Below are positions 32,791-45,200 of a DNA stretch of 57,537 nucleotides, in pieces (within the stretch, counting starts at the first letter, position 1; every line of letters begins with the position of its first letter). The stretch lies in the NCBI GenBank assembly GCA_026770575.1, contig MU657164.1, positions 604,083-661,619 on the forward strand, written 5' to 3'. A model generated the notes under the pieces. The model saw only the letters and a program-made list of their open reading frames with translations, made no database searches and had not been told where the DNA came from. Origin of the DNA: Pelagophyceae sp. CCMP2097 (Eukaryota > Sar > Pelagophyceae). Made by a program: the position numbers and the translations under genes.

Positions 32791-33475
32791 GTCGGCAGGC
32801 TTGTGAATGAGGCGATTTGCGAAACGTGATTTCCGTCGCCGTCCGCCGGCGCCACGGCGAATTCGTCGGCGTTTTCCGCCGTCCGCCGCGGCGCCGAGGT
32901 CACCCGGGCGGCTCGGCTGCGCCCTTTGGCGCACCCAAAGGCCGCGCTCCAAAAAGCGGCGCCGCGGCCACTTTAAAACATGCCTCGGTTGTTCCATTGA
33001 CACGCATCGGGACCCCTAGGCCCTGCGCCTCGGCAAGCTCGATTTGGCGCCCTCGAAGGCGCCTTGGCACGCTCCACGCTGTAGCCGCCCGAGTTGGGTT
33101 TGGGGATGGACGAGCCAGCCTTTGCGAGCCCGTAAAAGGTCCCACCATAGAGCGCCAAACGGCTCCGTGGATGGACTCGAAGCGACGCGGATGATCATGC
33201 CGGAAACGAAGTGATGCACCTGCAGTTTTCGCGGCCCGCCTGCCGCCTGGGACACATGAGTGGATGGTATTTCCGGGTCGGGGATTTCATTCGCGCAAAC
33301 CTAGAGGGGTCGCGGGTCGGTCGAACGACCGATTCCGTCTCCGGGCAGAGTCACGGCCTGCTGACCCGAGGGTCGCGGGTCGGCCGGGTCGACACACGCA
33401 GAATCCGGGCTCGGGTTCGGGTCGTGCCCGTACTTTCTGGTCCCAGCGTACACGCGACCTCGACGCCGGCCCGAG

Positions 33476-33870
33476 TGTCGCAGAGTGTCGCAGGCGTCGC
33501 AGAGCGTCGCAGGCATCGCAGAGCCTCCCCGCACAATGTAATGGATCCGTTATATTTTCGGAGAGGCTCAGGAGCCTGGGCGTGATTATCTCAGCGCGGG
33601 CCTAGTCTGCGGAGCTAAAGAAGACGGAACTTGAAAGGTCGCAGCTAGGCGCGTCGACTCCATCAAACAGTTTGCCTCAATTCGAGAATTGTGATTTGAG
33701 GAGCGGGTCTACCGTCGACGATTTCAGCTGCTTTAAAGAAAGTTTTAACGAACGTTATTGCGAATGTGTCGCAGAGCGTCGCAGGCGTCGCAGAGCGTCG
33801 CAGAGCGTCGCAGAGCGTCGCAGAGCGTCGCCGACAGTCGGCGACTGTCGGCGACTGTCGCGGTGCGCCG
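33476..33870. repeat. GTCGCAGAGC / GTCGGCGACT tandem arrays
   Basis: Ten-base units GTCGCAGAGC and GTCGCAGGC run at about 33,476-33,525 and 33,766-33,830. The second array passes into GTCGGCGACT units ending near 33,865. Confidence 0.85.
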
Positions 33871-35916
33871 CGACGCGCCGGCGAGTGACATCCATTGCAT
33901 TGCACCAGATTCGAAGTTTGCCCCCAAAAGGAAATCCAGTGACCGGCAACAGAGAGTCTTACCCCGTTTAAGGCGACACCAAATCCTTGGGCATCGAGTC
34001 TTTTTGAACTAAACCGGGCTGTAGGACGCGCCTTGGTCCTGTGATGGGCGACGCCGTGGTCCCACTGCCTCAATGTATGCAGGCGCGCTTCATCCCGAAT
34101 CGCCATCGCGTCACAGGGGCTTGGAAACACACTCTTTTGAGTTTGAGGAGCATAACTAGCACTTAATAAAATCTTTTTAAGTCCTTATTGACTTTTTGGC
34201 TGTTTTGCTATCCATCGAATCCGACGTCGGAGGCGCGTCCCTCGATAGCGATGCCCCTCGGGGTGGTGCACTGACCCTACGGGCCAAGTCTCGGGCGCCA
34301 AAACCTCGATTCCAACGACTACGAGCCCTAAAGTGGCACGCTGCGTCTTCGTAGCAGCATAAATGGAGCAAAATGGTCGAGTTTGACGCCGCCCTTTTGC
34401 AGGCGCCCGCGTGAGTACCCAATCTTTTGCTTCCATTCTGGACGTGATCGGGGTGGCGTATCTCGCGTTCTGCAAACGCCTCCGAGTGCTAAACTATCGC
34501 CGAAATTAACCTCCGAAACCCCGATTGTCACTAAAAATGATCCTCTGAAAACCAGAATTATCGCTAAAATGGCCAGAATCTAACCCCGTGTATCGCTAAA
34601 ATGACCGTAAAAATGCTGCAGGCGCCCTTGAGTTCAGAGGGCTTACCCCCCTACGGGGGGGGGCCTGTAGACATGACCTAAAATTGGGGAGGTTAAACTC
34701 GCGCGCAGAGACAGTCCAAGAATTGGTTTTTGTGACGGCCACGCAAGATAGTGTGCCCAACGGCGATTTCGACGAGACCGAAGCTGCGAGTGCGGCAGCG
34801 CGTCGGTAGGGGGTTATACTTCGGTGTGGTAACCGCCTTTAGCTCTAAAATAGACTCCGTCCGACGACTTGTTACCCACGCGGAGGAGCCGCGCGGAGGG
34901 CTGGCCTCTCGATATATTCGACGAGCGCCGACGTTTTGACCGGCGGAACACGTAGTGATACCACTTGGCCAGGTCGCTACGCTAAATTGGGGAGGTTAAG
35001 TTCGCGCGTCGCGTGGCGCGGATCCACGGCATAAAGCAGTATTGTTGACTCACTTGTTCGCTGCGTTCTCGCGCACTGCAGAGGCTCTTTTCGCGGCCCC
35101 ACGCAACTGATACCGCGCCAGCAGGATGCACAGCCCTCGGGTCCGCAGCTAGTGCATGGCGCGCGGCCCACCTCCGTGGAGTTTGCTTCCGAGGCCTTCT
35201 CCGAAATGTTCCAAGATCAAAAAGGGATGTTTTTGATGGACTTTAAACGGGGTAAGTCTGGGAGGCAAGCCTACGACCCAGGCCATGCCTGGGCCGCGAC
35301 GCGGCACATCCACATTCCGGCTGCGCACGACTGTACCCTCGACGCCATCGCCCTCCATAAGGCTTCCCCGACGACGCGCCCAAAGAGCCAGAGTGCTTGG
35401 TGCACATACTCGCACGAGGAGGTCGCGCGGCATCACTGTCACGAGAACGGCCTCCGCAGGCAAGTCATCCGGGCATTTTTGCTCGGGAGCCTGACTTTGT
35501 CACCGCTTAGCGGGCATACCCTCTTGGGCCAGCCTCACCCAGGGTGGATCTTAAGCAAGCAAGCCTAGATCGACTCCTCTGAATGGTTGTCGCAGTCCAA
35601 ATCAAATCAGCCTTCAATGCCGTTAACATTTTTAAAGGGTCGTTCTGGTGTTTTTATTGCGATTTTATTGCGTTTTCAATCACTGGGCTACATGTAAAGG
35701 GAGACAGATTTCCCGCCTTTTCAGTCAGTTGGCCCCTGGGATTCCCTTTGGCACGCCTGGCGGGCCTTGCGGGTGCTCGGCCGAGGCGCCACTACGCGCG
35801 CTCATGGACCACCTTGGGCTCGACGCGCCGCAGCAAAAAGTCTGGTGCGCGCGCCCCGGAGTCACGAGAAACTCTCTGCGGGAGGCTGCCCTGTTTTGAG
35901 CCTGGCTCTTGGTAGT

Positions 35917-36044
35917 CCACTTTGTGGCCTGAGAGTCGATGAACCGAGCCCACCTAAGTCCTGGCCATTACCGACTCTCAGGAGAGTCGATAAACCGAGT
36001 CCACCTAAGTCCTGGACATTACCGACTCTCAGGCCACAAAGTGG
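35917..36044. repeat. Nested palindrome containing a 51 bp tandem duplication
   Basis: A 22 bp perfect inverted repeat (35,917-35,938; 36,023-36,044) encloses two 51 bp direct copies (35,931-35,981; 35,982-36,032). Each copy itself begins GAGAGTCG and ends CGACTCTC. Confidence 0.9.
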
Positions 36045-37197
36045 GGGGATGGCTTACGCGACGCGTGTCGTGGAAGAGCAGGGCGTGGACAAGCAATGAT
36101 AATGAGTCCACCGGAGCAGAAGTAGGTTTCCGTCTGAAAAGGGGAAGCCGCGCAAACTTGGCGGAAGGAGGAAGTCGGACAAGGGCGCGGTCCTAAGACA
36201 CAAAGGATTTCACGCCACTCTCGAGGCTCGTTGTCATTGCGCGTCGGCCTAGACTCTCGAAGAACACCGAAAATGAAGTCAAATAATTATGGGGGATATT
36301 CAAATCCCTAAAGAGCGACTGCGGACCTAAAGAGCGACCGCGGACCGTCACGGCGGCGGCCCCAAACCCGCCGGACGAACTCTGGGGACCAAGCAGCCAC
36401 AAAGTGGAGGGGTCTGTGTCGCGCTGGGAGCGGCGGGCGCACAAAAAAACACAAAAATGCCGGAGCTCCCTAAGCCGAGGCTGTCGATCCATAAATAAAT
36501 CCATTTTATTGAGCACCCGAAGCTTAACGGATTCCCTGCAGCTGTGAACTTTAGCCCACTGAATCAAGTCCAAGTTATCAATGATAAAGCGCGATGTATT
36601 TTGGCGATATCATATCGACCCTTTTCATCCCTGTGGACTTGAATAACGGTCCCAGCGGACTTGGTCTGGGAAGTCGTGGTGCTAATTTGGCACCAGTCCA
36701 GGGCGCGCGGTTGCGGGGGCGCTGGCTAGGATCGAGCGGCGCGTTCGGCCAGGTCCGAGGCCTAGCTAGTCGCAAGACCTCCCTCTACCTAGGCCTCCTA
36801 CGATTTCCGGTGATAAGGCTCTGGTAGGATATTCGCCCAAATCAATTTATTTAAAACGGCTGATCTAATCGGGCTGGTCGGGTGTTCGCTGGGAGCTCGG
36901 CCGGCGTGCAGAGCCTCGAGAGGGGCTTGAAATCCTTCGACACCGTAGGCCCGCGTCCAAAGTCGGACGCGCCCCGTCCGCTATACTCGGTGGCATCTTT
37001 TCTACAATGAGGATCGCTTGTAGCCCCAAGGACTTTCTGGCAACTGCAGTTTCGTCGGGGGCTGTTTGCTCCTCTTGGGGGCGCGCTTACGCGGCGCGTG
37101 TCGTGGAAGAGCAGGGGGTGGTAGAGGACGCCGCGCTGTGTTCCATGATGCCCGGTCCTAAAGAAATTGCGTAGAAACTGAGAGAAGGAGAAGGATA

Positions 37198-38046
37198 GAG
37201 TAAAGGTCAATTTAAGAACCGCGTCAATTTAAGAACCGCGGTTCTACGGCGCCGCCGCCGGCGTAGCGTACGGAAAATGGCCCCGGAGCCCCATGCGAGC
37301 GCGGAGAAGAAAAAAGGCGATATTTTTTGCCTTTTGGGGCAAAATGAGTGCATCAAAACCGGGCTCGAACCCGAAATCTGCGCAAAATTCTTGCACACAT
37401 GTCTGCATTGGTCTGGGTGTTACCATGGTATGATCGGAAGAAGCTTACGACATTGCACAAGCAGCGGCGCAAACAAATATTTAAACACAAAGAGCCCGGG
37501 GGGGGCTCCGTTCGGCACGTGAATTTCGCAAAATAAAATATCGCTAACTGATAAGTAGTCCAGAGAAAAGGTACGCGCAAGATTCTTAGACAAGCGAAAA
37601 GGCCGCGCCGCGCTCGTTGGCGCTATGTACTTGAAAGTCCCGTATGTCTTCTCCTTTTCAATATTCGGCGATAGCTTTTTTTTAAAGACGGTTATTAATC
37701 TGACCAAGTGTTTTCTTAAGGACCGATGCCCGGTTCGGACTCTGCATGTGCTAAAATTCTCACAGAGGTCCTCCGCGGACGCCATGATTTGCACAGCGAA
37801 GAATCGGCGATCCGACTGTCGCCAAACCCGGACACTGTTTATATATGAAGCGACACACGCGATCGGCCATAGGAGACCGGCAATCTCCTTTTGGCGATCG
37901 CATGTGTCGCTGCGTATTATCTATGATTTGGGGGTGGGCGGAGGGGACCCAGACGCGCCCCCTGGCAGCGTCAAAACCGCAAACAACGGCGTCGCCGGGC
38001 CTCAGATTTTTTTTCGCTTAGTTGGTTCTTAAATTGACCTTTACTC
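37198..38046. mobile_element. Non-autonomous TIR element, about 850 bp
   Basis: A perfect 23 bp terminal inverted repeat (37,198-37,220 and 38,024-38,046; GAGTAAAGGTCAATTTAAGA at the outer left). TA dinucleotides flank both ends within one base, which could be a target duplication. The left end is partly doubled. An internal hairpin is at 37,850-37,910. A 124-codon minus-strand frame (37,420-37,794) and a 135-codon plus frame (37,625-38,032) match nothing I know; no transposase motif was seen. Confidence 0.7.
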
Positions 38047-40225
38047 CTAGTAATTTAGTATTCTGCATTCTGCTTCTGGGGAGTTTCGGGATATTTGGTA
38101 TTCAAGTTCATGTTCAAGTTCATGTTTCGGGGTTCGGGTTCGGAGTTCGGACCGATAGGATATCACAGTCGGGTACCCTGATAGGGAATCCGCTGTGAAT
38201 TGTCTGTAAAAAACGCTCAAACTGAAAATCTGAACGTCAGTTTCGGCTCGTCTCAAGCGCCACTCGCGGCAATCGTCTAGGACCGGCACGATTCCAGGGG
38301 AGTGCGTATATACCCGCCCCGTCACATAGCCAGATTTCGATCCCTGCGATCCTGCAGTTGCGACATTGTCATCAAGTATCACGATAAGGAGGCAAAAAAT
38401 CAAGTCAAAATCAAGGTAATACAATATCCAAATCCCGTTTTGCGGTAACAACACGAAGAGGGGGGTCTGAAACCCACGTCCGCGCCCTGCTCGTCCACGA
38501 CATGCGCCGCGTAAGCAATTCCCCACCTCCGGAAATCATTTTTGCCAGGGCATACGTCAGTGAAGTTGGTGTCTTATTTTCATGTCAGCAACCGCTCCTT
38601 GATGACCAGTCTCGGCTGCATCTTGGATCAAGTGGTTTTCTCACCCCCCCCCTACGACACGCGCCGCGTAAGCCATCCCCACCTCCGGTGGGCTAATAAC
38701 AGGAGGTCAACTTTTTGACAGGGTGCGAGCTGGGGGAGGGCCAGACCCCCCCCCCCTAGCATGGCCCTTAGGGAACTCAGACCTCCAAAATGGAAAAATA
38801 TCTCAATAAGAGACTCAGAAGATTTAATGATGTCCTAAAAATGATGTATTGAGATATTTGTTGGTGTCTCGATCGCTTTCTCCTGCCTCGGAGTCGACAG
38901 GCCCTCATCGCTTGGGTCCTGGTGCAAGATCCTGGTTCAGGGCATGTGGCGCATAAGCCAACGCCCGGGGAAGTTTGGGCAGGGTCCCAGACCCCCCCCC
39001 CGGGTGGTCTCGCGACCCCCCACCCCCACCCACCCACGGCGGCTCGATCGACACGGGGGGTCTCGCGACCCCCTCCACCCTGTATACTCGGTGTCCTCTT
39101 TCTACGGAAATCTTTGGAGATCTCTTTGTCACTGCTCGTCCACGCCCTGCTCGTCCACGACAGGCGCCGTGTAAGCCACCTCTCCACCTGGTGGACTCAT
39201 TGTCATTGCTCGTCCACGCCCTGCTTTTCCACGACACGCGTCGCGTAAGCCATCCCCCCACCGAATTTTCGGGCCGAGCCGCGCGGGGAGGGTCTGCGAC
39301 CCCACCCCCCCCACCGACCCTCACCCTGATCCCCCGCGTCGTTACCGCAAAATGGGACATGGATATTTTGGTAAGGAGGCAAATAAAGATTTTATCAAGT
39401 CCAAAATATCGGGGGAAGCGCTTGTTCACGCCCTTGTAAGGCGCCCTCCTCGAGGCTGATCGTGTCACGGACACCCCGGGGGGCAGGGAAGCCCATAGCG
39501 ACCACGCCCAACCCCGCAGGCGGCCTCTGAGGGCCAAAAGTGTGCGTCATTCGATGCCGGTTTCATCACCGATACCCCTCTGAGCTCGCCTTGTCGCTGC
39601 AAAGTGCCCTGCTCGTCGACCCCCTTCAAGTTCCTTGACTTCAGATGGACCACCCTGGACGGAAACTTTCGAAGCTCGCCTCGTCACCCTGCTCAGTCCA
39701 AAACGCGCGCCGACTCTGCCTTCCCCTGCCCTGACTCCAGATGGACCGCCCACAGATCGCACCCCAGAGGCCTCTAAAAACTCCAATTTTGAAAGATGAC
39801 CAAAAACTCTCTCTCCGCCTCGTCGACCTTGCCTTCTCCAAAAGCGCCTCGAGTCTCGCTTGCGCGGCGACGGCATGCCGTGGCGCCTCGCGCTGCGTAT
39901 CGGCGCCGCATGCCTCGCGCTCCAAGCGCCGCCAAGGGACTTTGCGCGTGCGAAGCGGCGTCGCGCCGAGGCGGTTGTATGCATTTTGTCAGAGAGTTGC
40001 AGTGACCCAGTGACCCACCTGGCAGTCGCAGCGGCCTCGCTAAAACGGCCGGGGCCGCCGCAACGGACCGCGCGGCTGGCGCGGCTGGAGGCGGGGCCTT
40101 TGATGCAAATGGGCGCAGAGCTTTGGGCGGTGCCTCAAGGCTGCGCGTATCCGACGGCACGCAATGCCGTAGGCACGCAAATCCGACGGCATTCGTCCGT
40201 CGCCGACGCCGAAAACGCAGTCGAG

Positions 40226-40754
40226 GAGCTCTTCGTCCGCAACGTCCACCACACGACGTCGGAAAACGAACTGCGCGATGCGTAAGGAAGCGGCGTCTTT
40301 GCGACGGCAAAAAAAGAGGCCTTTGCCGAGGCTGTCGCTTACGGCGAGAGAGCGGGAAAGAGTCGCGCGCAGAGGCGGTGCCCAGGGCGAGAGAACCCTT
40401 TGCGGCGGCGGTGCGACGTGGTGACGGAGCCGTCGTTTGGCGGAGAGCGTCTGTCGCCGCGCAGCCGTACACGCTCTCTCTTCAGGTTTTCGCTGGCGTG
40501 CGCCGACGCCTGCGTCGTCTGCGACGTGGCGATCCCGCGGTGCCGGACGACGGGACGCGGACGCGGCTTTGCCTTTGTGACGATCACGAGGCAACCCGGC
40601 GGCAGCTGGCCGAGCGGGTTTCACATTGCGAATCGGCACCTTTTGGTGGAGCGCAACCGTGATCGTGGTGGCGTGGGCGCTTCGATTGCGCTCAATGCCA
40701 AGATCGCCGACGCGCAGAACGCGGACGCCGTCTTCGACCTGCACGAAAAAGAAG
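40226..40754 (+). CDS. RRM RNA-binding domain exons (partial gene)
   Basis: Two halves of an RNA recognition motif are visible. Exon 40226-40281 encodes ELFVRNVHHTTSENELRDA, with RNP2 as LFVRNV. It splices in phase (donor GTAAGG, acceptor TTCAG|G) to an exon starting at 40486, whose RGRGFAFVTI is RNP1. Helix-2-like sequence DAQNADAVFDLHEKE then follows in the same frame up to a GTGCGTC donor at 40755. Between RNP1 and that helix there are about 33 extra codons with no clean GT-AG intron, so this piece is unresolved: a non-canonical intron, a loop insertion or decay. The upstream start is not established; an in-frame ATG at 40103 is one candidate. The terminal exon ends in phase 1, matching the acceptor at 42,293, so this may be the N-terminus of the repeat-protein gene downstream. 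Confidence 0.5.
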
Positions 40755-41720
40755 GTGCGTCTCTTGGACTTGCAGACGAGTCGTCTCTTCAGACTCCAAC
40801 TTGCGACTCCCATATGGGCTCGTGCCATACGGGCGCATGGGTGCGAGACTCGAGCCCGTGCAAGATGACGGCTGGATTCGGGAACCGCTCTCCTCGGGAA
40901 CCGCTCTCCTCGGAACGCTCTTTGCTCTCCGTCGAGAGGGGCCCCTGCAAAAGGCCAAAGGAGAAGGGCCCCAAAGTCCAAGGGCCCCTCTTGACAGACC
41001 CTCGAAGACGGGCCCTCTGGAGAGTCCCTCGAAGACGGGCCCATTGAAGACGGCCCATTGAAGACGGCCCGACAGGGCCTTCTGCAAGGTCCCTCTGAAA
41101 AGTCCCTCCAAGACGGCCCCTCGTCCAAAGGCCCCTCGAAGACGCCCCCTCGAGACGGCCCTTGTACACGGTCCCGTCTCGACGGCGGTCTCGACGGTCC
41201 CGTCTCGACGGTCCCGTCTCGACGGCGGTCCGAGAACGGTCCCGTCTCGGCGGCCCCTCTCAGAGGCCCTTGGAGCCCATACGGGATCGAGACGGGGACC
41301 TTCTGGTCGCAGCGGCTTTTGTCACGGGGGCGTTGTCACGGGGACGTTGTGTCGACGTGCTTGCCACGGGGACTGTGCCACTCGCAACTTGCCATGGGGT
41401 CCGAGTCTCCAGGGGCCGTCTTGAGGGGCCGGAGATGGGAGCCTCCCCGAGGGGCCATTTCGAGGGGCCGCCGAAGAGGAGCCGACGAAACGGCGCCGTT
41501 TCGAATGGCCGCCAGAAAGGGCCCTCGAGACGGGGGTCGTCGAAACGGGGCCGTTTCGGAGGGCCGTCTCGAGAGGGCGCCTCGAAGAGCCGTTGTTCGG
41601 ATGGTCGCCTCCAGGGGCCGTCGAGACGGGGCCGGAGAGAGGAACCTCGCCTTTGGCGCCATTTCGATGAGCCGTCTCTGGGCGCCGTTTCGAATGACCC
41701 TTGAAAGGGGCCGCCCCGAG

Positions 41721-41919
41721 GGGCCTTCTCGAAGCGCCGTCCCGAGGCGCCGTTTCGAGGGGCCGCCTCGAGGGACCGTCGAGACGGGGCCTTCTCGAAG
41801 CGCCGTCCCGAGGCGCCGTTTCGAGGGGCCGCCTCGAGGGACCGTCGAGACGGGGCCTTCTCGAAGCGCCGTCCCGAGGCGCCGTTTCGAGGGGCCGCCT
41901 CGAGGGACCGTCGAGACGG
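41721..41919. repeat. 66 bp tandem repeat, three copies
   Basis: Three nearly perfect copies starting at about 41,721, 41,787 and 41,853. Being a multiple of three, it reads as a 22-residue protein repeat on the plus strand, but it is composed of the GAGGGGCCGTCTC intron family and lies between the RRM exons and 42,293, so I treat it as non-coding. Confidence 0.9.
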
Positions 41920-41958
41920 GGATGGTCTTCTTGAGAGAGGCGTCTTCTTGGGGCCGTT

Positions 41959-42094
41959 GAATGGGAGCAGCGACGGGTTTGCCCTTGAACCCGCGGGTCG
42001 GGCGTGTCGCGTTTGCCTACTTTTTTGCGGGGCTCTCTGAGATGGGTCTTTTGGCACAAATTTGTCAAAGGGAAGACACCGCCGCTGCTCCTGA
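41959..42094. repeat. CGGGTT interspersed element with short terminal inverted repeats
   Basis: Starts GGAGCAGCGACGGGTTTG and ends CACCGCCGCTGCTCC, so about 13 bp of the ends are inverted copies. Relatives occur at about 11,966-12,155, 19,770-19,850, 26,300-26,570 (reversed), 44,400-44,520, 52,920-53,105 and 54,325-54,545. They share AACCCGCGGGTCGGG, CGTTTTGGCCGACCCGTC and GGCCGTGGCCCAAACCCGA blocks. Confidence 0.7.
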
Positions 42095-42292
42095 TTGTCC
42101 CATATTCGCAAATATGGGATGCCACCGATGCGGGGACCCCATGCATCGGCGCAGCCGACGTCTGGTCTTTGGACCGGGTCTCCATCGCCGAAGAGCGGTG
42201 GCCTCCCGAGCGGTCGTTGCCGGCCACGTCGTCTCTTTTCATTGGGCGTCGACTTTTCGGAAAGGCCAGTCGGCTTGATCAAAACTGTTTAG

Positions 42293-45200
42293 GCGGCTTA
42301 TTTTCGGCGACGAACTTTGCGACTGCGATGCACCGTCTGGGCAGACCCGGCGCCGTCGCGCTCGACCCGTTGAACGCGCCTCGCCGTTCGGAAAAGGCGA
42401 AACGCCTCGTCAAGGCCGTCGTCGCGTCCATCGCCAAGGACCGCTGGGACGCGCGCGGGCTGACAAACGCGTGCGTTTTGGGCTTTTTGGGGCGTATTCT
42501 TCCTTTTGGAATGTCGCCGATAGGTGCTGGGGCGCTTCCAAATCCGGTTTGAAGGCTCCCGACCTCTTCTCGGCGATTTCAAACGAGTCGACGTCGCGCA
42601 TCGCCGAGTTTACGCCGCAGCACCTCGCAAACCTCGCCTGGGCGACGGCGAGGGCCAAGGTGCGAGTCGATTCTTGCGTGGGGGGCATTGCGGCAAGTGG
42701 CATTTCGGTGGGGGCACCCCAACCGCTTCATCCCCGAGTTTGCGGGGGCGGACCTTGGCCGGAGGGGGGCCGTTTCATTTGGAAGAGGGGCGACTTGCCA
42801 CGGGGGCCGGAGGGGCCACAGCTTGGCATAAACACGATGGCCCCTCGGACCCAAGGGTTCGTACGACGGGGACGCAGGATCCGCCTCGACTCTCCTTGAA
42901 AACGGCCGAATGAAAATTGCCAATTTCGAAACGGCCGCAAAAGCCGTATTCGGCAACGATGCCTCGCCGGACCCTCGTCGCGGCGACGTGGGCCCTGGAA
43001 CGCGTCGCGGCGACGTTGGCCCTGGAACGCGTCGCGGCGACGTTGGCCCTGGAACGCGTCGCGGCGACGTGGGCCCTGGAACGCGTCGCGGCGACGTGGG
43101 CCCTGGAACCCACGGCATCCCTTTTGGCGAGCGACGAGGGGCCATTTGTTGAAACATCCGAAACGGGCTGAAAAAGGGACCCTCGAGAGATGGGCCTTTC
43201 TACGGCCCGTCTCAATCAGCCACGCGCCGCTCCCCGCGCAGTGCCGGGATGCGGACCGCCCAAGGAGCCCTGGAGCGCAAAAGGGCGGGCCCCGAGCAAG
43301 GCCGAAGAGCGGTTCCGGAACCAGGCTCGCAAGAGCCTTGGCGGCCTCTCTTTCAAGGCCCCGTTTCTTGATACGGCTTCGGGCAACGGGTTCTTGCAGC
43401 GGTTTCTTGCAACGGCTTCATGCAACGGAGCAAGGGCTTTTTTTTCAGAGTTTCGACAGCCTTTTGAGACTCCCCCGAGGCGTGTCTTCAAAGACGCCGC
43501 CTCCCAACGGCGCCAAAGGCAAGGCGCCCTTCTCGGCTTTTCTTGACGACTGTAAGAAAGCGGCCCCTCGAAAGACGCGAAACGGCGCCGCCTGAATCCA
43601 CGGCCGCCTCGAGATGGGCGCCGTCGAGAACGGCCCGTCGAAAGGGACCTCTTTCGAGCGCCCTAGAACGAGCGCCATCCGGAAAAGTGCGTTCCAAAAC
43701 GGCACCTTTCCCTCTTCCGACGGCCCTTTCGGAGCCGGCCTGGAACGGCGGCGAAAAAGGCCCCAACGCCGCTGCAAGAACCCTCCGAAGGACGTTTGAG
43801 GCATTCTCGACGGCCGGATTCTCGAAGAAGTCGCCGTCGAGAAGGATGCATCCCGCCCGTTTTTGAAGACGCCTCGAAAAGGCCCCGTCTCCCAAGGGCG
43901 CATTCGGCCCCCTCCGAAGGACGTTTGAGACAGGCCCTCCGGAGACTGCAAATCACGGGGACCCCCCTCGAAAAGGGCCCTTGCGAGGTCCCTCGTGCCT
44001 GCGAGCGGTGCCTCGAAGACGTACTCTGAGACGGTCCCTTTGCGGCGCATCTGGTACGGGGCCGTCTTGAGGGGCCTTTCGAGGGAAAAGGTTCGCTGCG
44101 GCTTGGGTCCGTGAAGGTCTCCTGCCTCGAAAGGCGGTCACTTGAAAAGGCCGAATGCATTCGGAAAGCAACAGGGCTCTTTCAAGGTCCCACCTGACCG
44201 TCCTTTGAGCGACGGTCCTTGTGGCCCGCCCATTTGACGTCGCATCCTCGGCTGCAGTCGTTGTCGATTGTTCGAAGAGGACCCTCGTTCCAGTCTTGGA
44301 AACGGCATTCAAGGCGACATTCCGGCCCGTCTTTTAGGGACGTTCAAAAAACAAGGAACCGTCCAATTTGACCGCCCACCGTCCTTTGTGAGCCTCCTTT
44401 GGCGCAACGACGGGTTCAACCCGCGGGTTGTTTGGGCCTTTGCCCTCTTGAAGTGGCCCTGCACTTGTAAGAGGGGTTTCGACAAAGCCGCCACCCGAAT
44501 GGGTTTGGCACAAATACCAGAGTCGCCTCGTTGGGGCTGCCACAAAGGCACCGTGGGAATCCCCCTTTTGGGCATCGGGGCCTTGTTGGGAGGGGTGAAC
44601 AGGGGAGAGGGGCACTCTTGCCACGGCCCCGTCGAAACGGCCGTGGGGGTCGTCGCTCTTTCTTTTCGTGGGGGCACCTTGCTATGCGCGTCTCGGAGAC
44701 GAGGAGCATTCGGCCGTCGCTGAATGCGGTCCAAAGAGCTCAAATGGGTTTGTACGACGATGGACTTGGAATGAGGGAGGACTGCATGCCCAGAATCAAC
44801 ATTCAGTGGTCTTCTAGGCGGCCGCGCCGGCGTTGTTCGGCGCCATCGCTTCGACGGCGCTGCCGCAGCTCGGCAAATTCAAACCCCAGGAATTGGCCAA
44901 TCTCGCCTGGGCCTTTTCGACGGCGGGGCAAGGGGGCCACGTCGCGCTCTACGACGGCATCGCGGCCGCTGCGGTGGAGATGATGCCGGAATTCAAGGCC
45001 CAGGAGCTGTCGAATCTCGTCTGGGCCTTTAGCACGGCGCGGGGCGCCGACGCGGCCGCCTCGAAGAGCGACGTGACGCAGGTTTTCTACACGGCCGCCG
45101 CCTTAGCAGCCGCCTCAAACGTTCAAAAGTTCAACGCGCAGAATCTCGCAAACACTGCCTGGGCCTTTTCGACGGCTGGCTACGTCTTCTCGGAGAGGGA

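Larger units (their letters stand above)
28656..40225. other. Repeat-rich intergenic stretch
   Basis: Apart from the LRR fragment and the repeats listed, nothing recognisable. Open frames at 35,152-35,568 (+) and 36,193-36,573 (-) show no known family. This region is notably more AT-rich and irregular in composition than the gene regions. Confidence 0.55.

Noticed and set aside
32767..33255. GC-rich frames next to the LRR fragment
   Set aside because: Several overlapping frames on both strands without any recognised motif; possibly decayed coding DNA but not assignable.
35152..35568. 138-codon plus-strand frame
   Set aside because: It has a start and stop but no recognisable family, no exon neighbours and unremarkable composition; not enough to call a gene.
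36193..36573. 126-codon minus-strand frame
   Set aside because: No similarity recognised, and it lies in a repeat-rich stretch.
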